Of a stretch of DNA of 64,000 nucleotides, positions 32,725 to 44,694 are shown one piece after another. How positions within the stretch are numbered: position 1 is the first letter of the stretch; every line of letters starts with the position of its first letter. Origin of the DNA: Paracamarosporium sp. OC-R06-R3. Its lineage: Eukaryota > Ascomycota > Dothideomycetes > Pleosporales > Didymosphaeriaceae. Position numbers and translations under genes: made by a program. The notes below the pieces were generated by a model. It searched no databases. It was given only the letters and a program-made list of their open reading frames with translations, and was not told where the DNA came from. The stretch lies in contig JACVRA010000368.1 in NCBI GenBank assembly GCA_019828545.1, positions 1-64,000 of the forward strand, in the 5' to 3' direction.

Positions 32725-35680
32725 ATGACCAGCTTGCAAGGCGTCAGAGATCCAGCCGAGTTGGCTCTGCTCGCACAACAGAGAATGACCAATGCTCCTC
32801 AGCATGTATTTGACGCGTCTCAGTTCAAGATCGCAATCGGCCAAGATGTGCCGGCTGAGGTAATCGAGAAATTGCAAAAACAGTTTGGTGACGACATGGC
32901 GGGCGGTAAGCATCACGCTACGGTGCAAGCTCCTATGCTAACTGCCCCTTACAGCTATTGACAAATTCCTAGATGTCGAGCAGAAGACGTTAGAAAATTC
33001 TGGAGACAATAAGGAAGCAACAACCAACACCCAAGACGTCGACCTGAATGCTGACCCTTTTGGCCGTAAAGCATTCGTTGTTAGAGATCGATTGTACGTA
33101 CGATAGTCACTACAATATGAATTATGGCTAACACATTTTAGTTGGGATAAGTATGTGTCACTGATAAGACCAAAACCTCGGCTTTGGCTTTTGCTGAACC
33201 TCGACTCTCCGAGGATGTTCTGAGCTGACTGAGTCTAGAGTCAAACGACAACATGTCATCCAGAAGCCAGCCAAGCCACGTCCCGAGTCGAAAAAGCATA
33301 AGAAACCCGTCATTCTTGTTAGGCGCGACTACCAAGAGAATATGATCGATTTTACAACAGCATTGGTGATATCAAGCAATGCGCTTCGTAATGCGTTAAG
33401 ACATATCTTCAGAGGAGCAGCAGGCTTCACCTTGACCGAGAGCGACTCGACTGAGGTAAGGTATCCCTAGAATTGCACGAGACAAATGAAAGTCAGTGTT
33501 GACAGAGCACTTTCACAGCTTACGCCTAATTACATGTTCTGGGCTCGTCCCGAATTAGAAATGCTTTCTGAGCACTACCAAAGCGTCAAAGATAGACGAT
33601 CAGCTTTCGAGATAGACGCAGCCTTGAGCTTTATTGCTAGTGAGTTCAAGGAGCTGCTATCAGTGATTCCCACGCTTTTGCCTCATTCCATCACGTTTGA
33701 GTATCTATGGGCCATCCTGCCGCCAGATTGCCTCGTCGTAGGCAAAGACTTCCTGAACTTCCACTGTATGTGGTGCATTCGCAATCATTCAGTCGAGCGC
33801 ATGCAGGATGGGATATTCCTGGTTATGAATGCTGAGTACCTCATGTGGGACGGTACCAAAGTTGGCAAAGTGGAAACGACACTGCGAATACCTATATTTT
33901 CTGGCGTCAAATTGATCAGTGACTTGCCGTACATACCGCTAAAGTACTACCCGAGGCGCGAGGAGATCATGGAGAGTGTACGGGAGCGGAGCACTTGGGC
34001 CTTAGAATTCTGGACACCTGAGTTTAGACACTTGGAGCATCATGGGACGGGAATTGCTGAGGTTTACGACAAAGTGGAACCGTATCCGGTGAGGATAGCG
34101 TTCTTGAGTCAGTAATGATGTGAGAGCTGGACTGATACAAAGCGTAGTTCAGCGGAAGAGTAGTCGTCGACCCAAAGATGATGCAACAAATGCAGCCTGC
34201 AAATAAAGTCATGCCGCGAGCACGAAACATCGGCGAACCCCGGACGATATCAAGGACATGCATCGCAGATCTGACGAGAGACGAGCAGGTAACGTTGCTT
34301 GACCAAGCGCCGTACCTAAATCATATTAACATTACAACAGAAGCCTGAGATTCTAGCCACTCTACTCACCGAGATCAGTAAGACTAAGACAGAGGAAATT
34401 AACCAGGCGCCAACACGAATCTCTCGGTTCAGAAGATCTAGAGGAGCCACTACGTTCTACTTCGATGATGGTCACTCTGGCGACGATGCCTCGATGCTGG
34501 TCAACAACGATAACAATGCGCGACCGAAGATTCCAGAACTCTCGGACGTGCAGATGCTCCTCGTGTCTGGGCTTTTATACGGCTACAGTCTTAGGGAAGG
34601 CAAATGGGGTGCGTCTTGCCAGTGTCCTAGTAAGGTGCGGACGTCGCTAACAACACGTAGGTGCCTTCGCCGTCGATCATGTCGCGCCCATTGTATGGAA
34701 TAGGTTTGTACTCAAAGCAACTATTTTCAGTTCTTTCGCAAAACACTAACATCTTCCCCACCCAGCACAATCTTCTCCTCTCTCGTCCTCGATCCCTCCC
34801 TCAAAGACACGATCTACCGCCTTGTTACCGCACATACCCTCAACACCACCTCCTTCGACGATTTCGTCACGGGGAAAGGTCGCGGCCTCATCGGCCTGTT
34901 CTTTGGCCCACCTGGCGCTGGAAAAACTCTCACAGGCAAGAACCTCCTCTTACTCTTCATCAAGATTTTGACGAACCACTGACGTCATTTGCAGCCGAAG
35001 CCATCGCCGAAACTGGCAGAATGCCCTTGTACGCTGTATCTAGTGGTGCTCTAGGCCACGAAGCGACGCAGATCCACGAGCGACTGTCCGTGATCCTCAA
35101 GCTCGCTGGGCACTGGAAAGCCGTGCTGCTGCTCGACGAGGCGGATGTTTTTCTAGCTCAGAGAAGAATCGAGGATATCGAGAGGAATGCTATCGTTAGT
35201 ATCTTTTTGAGGGAGCTTGAGTACTACAGTGGCATTTTGCTGCTCACGACGAATCAAGTTGAGGTTATTGATGAGGCGTTTCAGAGTAAGTGGATGGCTG
35301 GCATGGGGTCAAGCTTGCAATGGCAACCGCTGACGAGGGATACTAGGTCGAATTCATTTATCGCTGAAATATCCGAGTTTGGATGCGCCGGCACGACTGA
35401 AGATCTGGAAGAATTTCATAGAGGTTGCGAAGGGGTCGAAAGGCATCAACGTAGATGTCGACGAGGAAATCTTAGAGGAGTTGGCGAATCAACCATTAAA
35501 TGGACGACAGGTATGTGTAAAAAAGATATCTCGGATTAGGCACTGACGCGCTCACCACGTGCGTAGATCAAGAACACCGTAAGCATCGCGGTCAAGATTG
35601 CCACGACGACTGAGACTCATACTCTCACGGCTAAGGGTCTTAAGGACACTGTGAAATTACTGCAGAATTCTATATTCTAA
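32725..35680 (+). CDS. AAA-family ATPase of the fungal DUF7025 type (AAA-1)
   Basis: Twelve-exon model in phase: 32725-32905, 32955-33093, 33239-33455, 33519-34088, 34148-34288, 34341-34608, 34661-34703, 34766-34935, 34995-35285, 35347-35510, 35567-35680, plus an optional 9-nt microexon 33142-33150. It gives 765 (or 768) residues. The N-terminal half (RKAFVVRDR, KKPVILVRRDYQEN, LPPDCLVVGKDF) matches the uncharacterised region in fungal AAA proteins often labelled DUF7025. The ATPase half has Walker A GPPGAGKT (about 567-574), Walker B VLLLDEADVF (about 620-629), LTTN sensor 1 and a lid ending KGLKDTVKLL. The intron right after the Walker A threonine has a GC donor (34936). These proteins resemble Bcs1/proteasome-like AAA enzymes; no biochemical role is known to me. 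It is head to head with the NLR gene. A homologue lies at 53.5 kb. Confidence 0.88.
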
Positions 35681-35907
35681 CATAAAAGAATGGAAGTTAG
35701 TGCTATTCACACAAACCTGTCACATATGGGGACCCGCTGGAACTGAGCAACTTCTGCGCTAGCATTTTTCAACCCATCCACTCCAACTATTCTTTAATAC
35801 TCATCTAGCCGTCGCTACTGTAAGCTTTTCAGAATGCACTTGTCTTTTCTACGCTCATGAAACTATTCCCTTTGAGTAGTATCATAAAGTCGTTCCTTTT
35901 ACTCTGC
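35681..35907. other. Convergent 3' flanks of AAA-1 and the APH relic
   Basis: Short AT-rich spacer between the AAA-1 stop and the last codon of the APH-like relic; no gene or clear terminator structure seen. Confidence 0.4.
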
Positions 35908-37242
35908 TTATAAGCCCCTTTCTTTACATTCTTTGTCATATGCTTTCAGGTCCCTCATCTTCGTTTGAACAAACTCTTCGATCTCCCTCTGTTGTTCCTC
36001 ATTGAGCACATTATCTCCTCGATGAAACGCACTCCCGTACATGCCATCTACATCCATACTCTTCCTAATACTATAATCAAACTAAAACCGACCCGTAGTC
36101 CACGATTCTCGCATCCGAGTCGAGAGTTTGGGTTCTGTTGGTGACCTCGCCTCGCCTCTACTCGTTCTGAGGCACGAATGCACTGCTCCAATCTAGGTTC
36201 GTAGCGAGCCAGAAACTCTTCCATGCTATCAGCTCCAGCCACATATCTGAACCCTTCAATATGAGCCACCACGTTGGACTATAAGAGAATCATGTTGTAA
36301 TTGCATGCGTCAATTCCCAGTCTAGTGTCGTATTGACTTTAAGAGTTCCTGGATCGGCAAGTATATTTAAAGGCGATAAGTCGTCGCAGAAGAGGTTCAA
36401 AGGACCATTATTAGTCATACAGTATTTTGAGATAAGCTTTCAAAACTGGTGGCGTACAGTGTACCTCCTCATCGCATCTTCTGGACCACTTGCAAGATTA
36501 CGCTTTTCGCGAAGGTATGTATGGTTTTCATCAGTCTGGTATCTGATGTGCTCTCTGGTGATCCGGAAAGGCGCAGTGGGACAAGTATTCGTGGGGAACT
36601 TCGAAATGGCCGTCGCCAATTTATTCATATTGTAAGTAAACGGCCTTTCAATTAACAGCTATTTGTTCGTGCCTGAGCTCTTGATCTTAGCTACGGCTCC
36701 GATAGCGTCGAAGTCTAGCCAAGAAAGTTCAATCATAAAGTTCACTAGCTGCTAATAGACGTAGTCAAGTATAGTATTAACTATATCGTTCCTTAGGATG
36801 ATACCGTATTCTTTGGACTGGATGGATTGCCTCACAAGAGTAGTGAGTCAAGTATCATCGACATAATCCATGATAATAAATGGCCCAAGATGTCTAGGAC
36901 TCTAGTCTGTTAAGCCCTAGCTGGTCACACCAGGAATCGGTAGTTTCGTCTTATCCCTTAGATATCCCAAGACATGGATCTCATTCTTTACGTTCTACTC
37001 TCGTCGAGCAGTGAGGGCGTGGCGTGGTTTTGGGAACCGGATGATTACCCTCAGTCCATCGATAAAGCGATACAAAAGCTAAAGGAGCCCTTTATATACC
37101 CACCAAGTTTCCTTCGGGGGCATTCTGGACGGCGGCTTGGTATGAAGGCTAGACTTTCTTCCTTCGCGCCAATAGCTTTGCCCAGCCAAGCTCTGCACTC
37201 GTCGTCAGCCTCAATTTCGGCGACTTTGTCATACGCAGTCAT
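35908..37242 (-). pseudogene. APH-type phosphotransferase relic with many nonsense codons
   Basis: Read on the minus strand from MTAYDKVAEIEADDECRAWL (37242), the region follows the fungal aminoglycoside-phosphotransferase/choline-kinase-like family almost end to end: FPKPRHALTA, HLGPFIIMDYVDDT, LSWLDFDAIGAVAK, NKLATAISKFPTNT, the catalytic-loop equivalent FCDDLSPLNILAD, HIEGFRYVAGADSMEEFLARYEP, and the C-terminal RKSMDVDGMYGSAFHRGDN ending at 35908. It holds at least eight in-frame stops, mostly TAG, one replacing the expected Trp in GRFWF (36082-36084). A 5-bp tandem duplication (36145-36158, cctcgcctcgcctc) shifts frame after ERVEAR. Most stops are explained by C-to-T changes on one strand or the other. 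The gene cannot yield a full protein. Members phosphorylate unknown small hydroxylated compounds. Family recognition is strong because the whole alignment is followed. Confidence 0.82.
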
Positions 37243-38329
37243 TGGAGGAAGTGGTAATAACTTTGAAAGGGGAACTGCGAGTATGCGGTGGCTCGGTAGA
37301 TTTCACTAGCAGTATCTCGACTGAGCCGCACTCATTGAGAGACGAGCCACAGCATCACTCGCGCGTTACGATTGGCCCACCATTCCCTTAGAGAAGCCTC
37401 CGTATTACGAGGTTTGGGGGAGGGAAAACATATCAGATACAGACAACATGGTTAATATCGGCATAGAGGTACCAATCACAGCAGTTGAAGCGGTCCAGCT
37501 GTGCTCTATATATACATGATCTGCGAAAGAAGGATATCGGGATTTGATGAAGTAACGTTAGAGATATGTACTATATCTATCCGTGTAATCTTGAGTAAGT
37601 CTAGAAAAGCTGATCGAAAGCACAAAGCGTATCATGTTTCGTTGTCAGTCGATTCATCTTCTCGCCCTTCCAAAGCCATGACATAATTCAGTCGAAAAAG
37701 GCGTGCACGTTCCATTTGTATCCGTATCCATGATGCGATTGGATACCAAGGAACAATTATTAGTTTTAATGTCAAGAAGTTAACCCAACGTGTAATTGGT
37801 GGGTAGCAGATAGAACTTAGCATAGATCAGAACCCGCTGAGCTGTGCCACACGACGTATATAATCATGCCTTTAACCTCGAATCTCTATGGACACGCAGA
37901 AGATTGAGGATCATCTCTTTTTAGAACTATTATTGCACCATAAAACGCCTTTATCACACTCTAAATTGGAACATTCTCATCCAGCCACCAGCCACCACTC
38001 AGCAGATTGCAATATCTTGACGTTTCCTCAAGCAAGGAACGTTTGAAAATTGTCTTTACTTTCAGGTTTTATTACTGTTAAAGTACTCTACAAAATCTTT
38101 TCCTTCACGGAACAACTCTGCACAATTCGTCCCGCTCGGATTCCAACAATAGCCCGAAAATCAGCTTGTCAGTCGTGACCTCTCTCTTCAAAGATGAACA
38201 TTTGAGACACTTCAGACATAGAAAGATTTGAGGTATGCAACCCTGTACGTCTATGCGTAAATGCGTTGTATACTCTTCACAGTTTCAAAGATCAAAATTT
38301 GGCACGTAAGATCCCAAGCAATGTTATAG
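37243..38329. other. Intergenic interval between two relics
   Basis: AT-rich sequence without a convincing gene. The missing first exon of the BBE-like relic (signal peptide) would be expected near 38200-38320, but no ATG with a usable donor is seen. Confidence 0.4.
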
Positions 38330-39842
38330 TGCTTTGCCCTTGCATCCAAGCTTGGAAACGATAAGATAGCCTATCCAGGCAGCTCAGAATACAACGTAGT
38401 ACTAGCGTCATACTACTCGCAACAGCAAGAATCCATTCATCCAACATGCATTCTGTTCCCTCAAACGGTCCTCGATGTCGCGGACGCTGTAACGATTTTG
38501 TCTAAAAGCACAGTATATGGCTGCTGTGAGTTTACTGTCAGGTCCAGGGGGCACACTAGTTGGGCAGGAGCTTCAAACATTGCTGGCGGAGTGACGCTGG
38601 ATCTACGAGGGCTCAGTAGCGTGGACGTGAAATAAAATGGCACAATGATCCAAGTCGGTACTGGCTCTACCTGTGATACTGTTTATACAAAGCTTGATCC
38701 CCTCGGACGCAGCGTTGTGGGCGTAGGTGGATTGACCCTTGGCGGTGGTATCTCGCACTTGTCACCCCAGCATGGCTGGACTTGCGACACTGTGAGTAAC
38801 TTCCAGGTTGTTTTGAGCAATGGGGATGTAGTCGATGCCAACGCTAAGAATAATGCAGAGCTATTCTTCGCGCTGCGAGGTGGCGGAAATAACTTTGGGA
38901 TTGTCACCCGCATCGACCTGGAAACCTTCGAACAAGGTTTGATTTGGAGTGGGTTCTCCCTGTCCGAAACAACGATGAATTTGTGAAAATCAGCACGGCG
39001 AAAGACTACGATCAAAACGCCTCGTTCATGTTGTCGTTTGCGTATGCTGGCTCTATGGGTGGATCATTACTTGCCAACACTCTCACATATACCAAGGCAG
39101 TGGAGAACCCGCCCATCTACAAGAATATTCTGGCATTTCCGACATTAATGTCGACTTCGAGCATAAAAGCCGTCGCAGCTGCTTCTAACGACCTCGCTAC
39201 CCTTGTGCCACATGGAGCACGTACCCCTTACCGTACCCATACAATCGTCTCCACCGAGCCCGTTGTTCACGCCATACACGTAATCTGGGAAAAGTCGTTG
39301 ATGACTTTTAGTAGGATACCAAGATTCTCTGGGAGTATCGCATTTGAACCTATCCATCCGATTATGTACGAACGCCATGCTGCCGACAATGCGCTCGGCC
39401 TGAGAGGCCGGGATGGTGCCGTGCTACTCGTGACGTTACTAGAAGTCAGATAGGACAACGCGACTGACGATGAACTGGTTTTATCTTTCTGTAGAACAGT
39501 CATAATGTGAGTAATACGAGTCTCATTGCTCCACACCTTCGTTTTCATCCTCATGGCTGACTGTGGATCCGCGTAGGTCAAGAAGGAAGCACAAGGTTTG
39601 GGGGCATACGATCCATTCATCTACTTGAACTATGCTGCTCCGGACCAAGATCCCATAGCAACCTACGGTGAAGAGAATATACGGCGTCTGAAGGCGATCC
39701 GGCGCCATGTAAGTTCCTGGCGGTCACAAACTTCCCAGTGCGTGATGCGCATTGTGAGGCTGGAATCTGTTAGATCAAGGCTGCAGCAGGATTACAATTT
39801 CTGTACGCCAAATCGCAGAATTACCGTTCGCATCATGTATAG
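38330..39842 (+). pseudogene. BBE-like FAD-linked oxidoreductase relic
   Basis: The plus strand follows the berberine-bridge-enzyme-like family: ASKLGNDKIAYPGSSEYN, HPTCILFPQTVLDVADA, the FAD-attachment region RSRGHTSWAGASNIAGGVT, VGGLTLGGGISHLSPQHGW, ELFFALRGGGNNFGIVT, AKDYDQNASFMLSFAYAG and near the end YDPFIYLNYAAPDQDP. Damage is clear: an in-frame TAA at 38633-38635 (just before NGTMIQVGTGS), a frameshift near 38975 between SETTM and EFVKIS, and a TAG at 39451-39453. The first exon with start and signal peptide is not found. An intron from about 39712 is still discernible. The family oxidises alcohols or amines in secondary metabolism using covalently bound FAD. With the Zn2Cys6 regulator and SDR that follow, it may be the wreck of a biosynthetic cluster. 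The length and motif order make the family call secure. Confidence 0.85.
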
Positions 39843-40341
39843 AGTGTAAAGGGGGCGAATGGAGGGCTAGTTAATGTACGAGGGAAGTGGTAAGATACTA
39901 AAGGAATCTAGTTAACTTATTGACGTGAATGACTTTTATGAGCTACCTGTTAGTAGATAATAAATACAAAGACTAGGTCAGGGTAGACCGAGCTGCACAT
40001 CGACCCCACTAACACGGTACTGGTAGCCGTGACACGCTTACCTCGTGACTTTTGCCTCGCGTGTTCCTTTGCGTTTGTGCCACTACATTTTCGTTGCTGG
40101 CATCGGTCTACTTTAGTCGTGTTCTATTCAAACTAGTCATTTGCATTTGAAAGTGTACCATGGTGCGTACGTTTAGCCTGGTCAACCGCCGGCGGTCATT
40201 TGTCAGCGACAAATCCCGACTGGCTTCCGCGGAAGCTCCAAAAGCTCTTGGCACAAGCCAGTAGGGGAGCAATTACTACCCACTGTCCAACAAGGCTTGT
40301 AATCTATCTCGCTCGGCTTAGCGAACGGCTCTTAATTCATA
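39843..40341. other. Intergenic interval upstream of the Zn2Cys6 gene
   Basis: No coding potential recognised; presumably promoter of the following regulator. Confidence 0.4.
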
Positions 40342-42256
40342 ATGGATAGTTCGAACGCCCCCAGAAAGGTATGGTGATGTTCTTCTTCGTCGTTAACCCC
40401 TTGTGGTCCTTCGCTAATAGTCTACAAATGCAAAGTCCTGTGACTTCTGTTATCAACGAAGAATCAAGTGTGACAGGGCGAAACCTCGTTGCTCACACTG
40501 TAATATGTATACAATCGATTGTACCTATTCAGCACCCAGTCGCAAGTCCAGACCAAAGAAGCGACATAAATCCGCCAAGATTGATGACAATATCGGCCAT
40601 GCGCCAAATCGGTTGCGACAGCTAGAAACTTTGATTGAGCAGCCAGGCGAGCATGCAGAAGGCGCTGAGCAACATGGCGAGGCGGAGGGTCGGGGCCAGA
40701 CGCAGCGGCAACAAGCGACACTCATCGACGCCACAATACCCTCAACCCTAGCTACAAGCGACGATGGAGATACAGAGCGTATCAACAGTTCTGTGTCAAT
40801 GCACCTTCCTCCTTTGGAGCATGTTTTACCCATTGTCGAGATTTTTCTCGAGAAGTTCAACACGGTATTACCGCTGTTCCATGCCAACACACTTCTGCAT
40901 CTAGTTCACCACTTTTACAACCTTCCATTGCTACAGCGGGATCCGGTAGTATGGGCAGCGATCAACGTAGTGCTGGCTCTCGCATACCACAACGACCTGG
41001 TGGGTAGTCGCAATGCCAACACCGCGGTCGAATATCTTGACAGAGCGCAGTCAGTGCTCTCAGCCGTCGTGCTGGGAGAAACTCATCTGCTTAACATCCA
41101 GGTTCTGGTGGGGATGGCATTTATACTTCAAGCCTCGCCAGATCTTACACGTTCCCTAGTTCTAGTCGCTACCACAATGCGTCTCGTCCACAAAATCGGG
41201 CTGCATGACCGTACCACCTCTGCACATTTGGATCCGGTCAGCGCCAGACAGCGTGTTTGCGTCTTCTGGTTGGCTTATGTCCTCGACAAAGACCTCTGCA
41301 TGCGCTCAAAGCAGCCATCAATACAGCTTGACGATGATGTCGATCTGGACCTACCTTCGCCTGTAACCGCTGAAAGCCAAATCAACAACACGTGCGTCGA
41401 TGAAGATAACAGCATATCCCAGGGTACTATTACCACTGTAGATGGAACTGTGAAGATGAACTATTTCGTGACTCGTATCCAGCTGGCCGTTATCGAAGGG
41501 GGCGTGTATGACTATCTGTACTCTACGCGCTCTCGAAAACGCAGCACCGAAGAACGACTCCGCGCACTGGAGAGCGTAGATCGTGCTCTCCAGGCTTGGA
41601 AGGCATCTGTTCCGTTTGAATTCAGCGCCTGCATGGCCCCAAGCACGGTATCTACTCACACGCTTCAGTTGCTTGCAGTGTTGCACTCGACCAGTCTAGC
41701 GTGCACAACTTTCCTAAATCAGGCAAACGCCTGGAATTCTGGGTGGATGGAAAGTATACGTGAGTACGCTACGGAGGGCACACTCCCAATTCTGCCACCT
41801 CAATGGGAGGCCATGGTGGAAGAGGCGCGGCATTTAACAGGTTTACTTGGGGGTTTGCCGGTACAGAATCCATGGAACTTCTGGTAAGCATCTACACCAA
41901 CGCCGCTAGGTCGTTTTAACATTACGTTTTTTCTTTGGCTGTTTCATACTGATCGACGCTCGACCATGCTGATCTTCAGTGATAGGAAGACGGGCTGCTC
42001 TCACATGACGGCTATGATGTTGTTGACTTTCAATGGCATGCAAAAACCTCAACACGATAAGCTGTTATTAGACAACCAACTCGTGGACAATGGCTTGCGA
42101 ATGCTTGAGAAAGTCATGGAGGAGACTGAGAGTGAAATGGTACGCTCATTTCATAGCGCGTGCGCTAAGCTTCACCGGGACTGCCAGCGGAGACGTGCTG
42201 AAGCTACTGCGATGGCAAATGAGCTGGATCTCTCTGCGTATCTAGTGAGCCCATGA
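40342..42256 (+). CDS. Zn2Cys6 binuclear-cluster transcription factor
   Basis: Three exons (40342-40368, 40421-41883, 41980-42256) join in phase to 588 residues. A nine-codon first exon (MDSSNAPRK) is spliced to a canonical zinc cluster with Cys spacing 2-6-6-2-6: CDFC, YQRRIKC, DRAKPRC, SHC, then a final Cys six residues on. Next come a basic linker (RKSRPKKRHKS), a short possible coiled coil (NRLRQLETLIEQ) and the fungal-specific middle homology region (FHANTLLHLVHHFY, VALATTMRLVHKIGLHDR-like, RVCVFWLAYVLDKDLCMRSKQPS). Such proteins bind CGG-type half sites as dimers and often control adjacent metabolic genes. The upstream BBE relic and downstream SDR are candidate targets. The second intron interrupts a W-N-F-C. 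No break is seen; the gene looks functional in a region of decayed neighbours. Confidence 0.88.
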
Positions 42257-42741
42257 TGATTTTCGCCCGAGGGATTGAGAAAGATCCAAAAGCTTGCATA
42301 CTCCGCGCGAATTATACCAACGTAAATAGACGTAGGATCGAACTAAATCAGTCGCGCATAGCCTTGGTATTCGTCACAAGACATGATTACTAGTACTAGA
42401 GAAACTCACAAAACTACGACTGACTAAGCTCTGTTCCGCGGAAGCCCTTCCGACTCGGTTCAGTATAAGCAGAGATATTACTTCTAGAGTGATTCTTCAA
42501 CGATCTGCAAAGCTTCTATTTGTAATTGTGTCTTCCGCGGAGCTTATATTCCGCTTTACGGACCTTATTTCATCAGGTATGCGTCTATAAGACTTTCAGA
42601 GCCCCCCTTGGAAGGAAATTCTTCAAACCCCAACAACTTGTATAACTACTCGCTACGTACGCCTGGACAGATATCCTTTACCTGAAAGCAACAAACAGAC
42701 AGATCTCTTGACAAAACCTGCTCATTTATACCAACAGAACA
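42257..42741. other. Intergenic interval upstream of the SDR gene
   Basis: AT-rich, with several ttccgcgga palindromes (near 42433, 42533); these CCGCGG-containing blocks could be recognition sites for a Zn2Cys6 factor such as the one just upstream. No gene seen. Confidence 0.4.
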
Positions 42742-43745
42742 ATGGCCAATAATTTCGAGCTTTACCCAGGAGACAAATACTTCAAGTCTTTTACTAGGAC
42801 GTGGCATAACAAGCCTTATCCTAAGATCTCGCCTCTTCGCCCCGAGTTGCAAACTGCCAACAGTGTTGTATTCATCACGGGTGGTGGTACTGGCATCGGT
42901 AAAGCCACCGCTATCGCCTTCGCGCAGGCTGGTGCAAAATCCATCGCTATCTTTGGCCGCCGTGTCGACAAACTATCCTCAGCAGCTGAAGAGATTCGTA
43001 AGGCGAACCCCAATGGGACAACGACCGTCATCTTCGAAAGCGTTGATTTGAGTCAGCGTGAGGTCGTCAACACTGCCTTTGCCAATGCTATTGGGAAGAT
43101 CGGCGAGGTCCAGGTTGACGTATTTATCCACAACGCTGGTATCCTACAGAGTCACGGTGGTGTTGCAGGATATGGTTACGAGGAATATCGCAAGGGCTTG
43201 GATCTTAATATGGTTGGCGCCTTCAACGCCCTCCAAGCGGCGTTGCCTTTGCTAGCCCCTCAAGCTAAGGTTTTCAACATCTCCTCAGGCATCGCACACA
43301 TCAGTCTGATGCCTGGCGCCTGGGCCTACGCTGCGACCAAGATCGCAAATACCAAGATGTTCGAATACCTTCAGGCCGAAAATCCGAATCTACATGTTGT
43401 CAACGTCCAACCTGGGGTTGTGGACACCGAGATCAATGACACCCCAGCCCTTGCAGGCATTGGGGTCGACGATGGTAAGCTGATGTCCATTCATCCGCTT
43501 AACTACCCTTCTACGCACACCCGCGGGTCTAACATCCAAATATCCCACTTTTTCCACATGAGCTAATTTTATCGGTAGTCAAACTCCCCGCTCACTACAT
43601 CGTCTGGCTGGTATCCCGCGAAGCTGAATTCCTGAAAGGGAAGTTTGTGTGGGTCAATTGGGATGTGAATGAATTGACAACTCGGGCCGAGGAAATCAAG
43701 AGCACGTTATTGTTGACCATTGGGCTGCATGGTGTGCCAATGTAG
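42742..43745 (+). CDS. Short-chain dehydrogenase/reductase (SDR)
   Basis: Two exons (42742-43474, 43579-43745) give 299 residues. The classical SDR fold is clear: cofactor loop TGGGTGIG (46-53), HNAGILQ after the fourth strand, the catalytic set Asn near 156, Ser182/183 in FNISSG, Tyr196 and Lys200 in YAATK, and the NVQPGVVDTE segment. FGRR following the second strand carries basic residues, which often favours NADP(H). The intron after GVDD has normal sites and the second exon restores the C-terminal LVSREAEFLKGKFVWVNWD block typical of fungal SDRs. Substrate unknown. Together with the upstream regulator it may be the surviving part of a biosynthetic cluster. No signal peptide. Intact. Confidence 0.9.
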
Positions 43746-44694
43746 AGTATGACAGGAATTTTGGGCAATAAATTGGATTTACCTCATGACCTAGACAGTT
43801 TCATTCCTTATCCTGACTACGTTCGGAAGCAAAATTTGCGACCTTTCCCAACTAGCTAGACAACTCGACGCGCATTGAACTCTCTATCACCCCAAGCATC
43901 TGAAGCGGCTTCACGTAAGAAACAAATCAGTCGAAATTTCTTCCACATCCAATTCGTGCTGTATTATGATTCACTATCTCAGCGCTCGATTGTAACCTGT
44001 CGTGCCGCTCAAGGGCTGGCAGTTGGTCACGTGGTTCAATCGCACGTGGTGTGATGTAGTGTATCTTCATAGATGAATAGGCAAAAAAAGCATTGGAGTC
44101 TAGATAGAAGGGGGTAATTATTTGGAACAGTCTTGCGTGACAACCAAAGTAAAACCTACCAACGCGCAAGGCTGAAGACGTCACAGTGTTTAATATTAAT
44201 ATAAAACATAACCGCGTAAAATTACCACACTATATTAAAGGCAGCATTAACTCTTACTAAGATCCTTTTAAGTCTTAGTGAATGTTGACCTATAAGTTAT
44301 CTTTTATGTCTCTTTACTACATTTAATATATTAGAACGCTAGGCTAGAACCTTTTAAAGAAATTAATATATTAGGCACTCGTAACCTACTTGGCTGTATC
44401 AACGAGGAAGGCGACGTCACAATGTTAGTATGCACCTCAAGCACCGGCATCATCCATAATGTGTACACCAACATCATCAATGCCACTGAAAAGAAGATAT
44501 CTTGGACGGGAATAGCTAGGCTTAGACTATCAGGATGCTGAAAGGACGGATCAGATGTAGAGATGTTATATCTCTCACACACCTACGTGACAAAGCGCAG
44601 TTTTGATGTGGCAGTTACCGGTGCTGGTTATGCTGGTTATCCAGCGATATGTCAGACATGGGTTATTGTGCTAACATAACTCCCAAAATGGCCT
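43746..44694. other. AT-rich, RIP-like intergenic stretch
   Basis: From about 44180 to 44400 the sequence is strongly TA-rich, with repeated aatatatta/ttaatata blocks (aatatattag twice near 44326 and 44367) and almost no CpA-rich coding content. This looks like RIP-mutated or otherwise decayed repeat DNA. No gene is supported; the minus frame at 44331-44582 has no motif. Confidence 0.45.
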
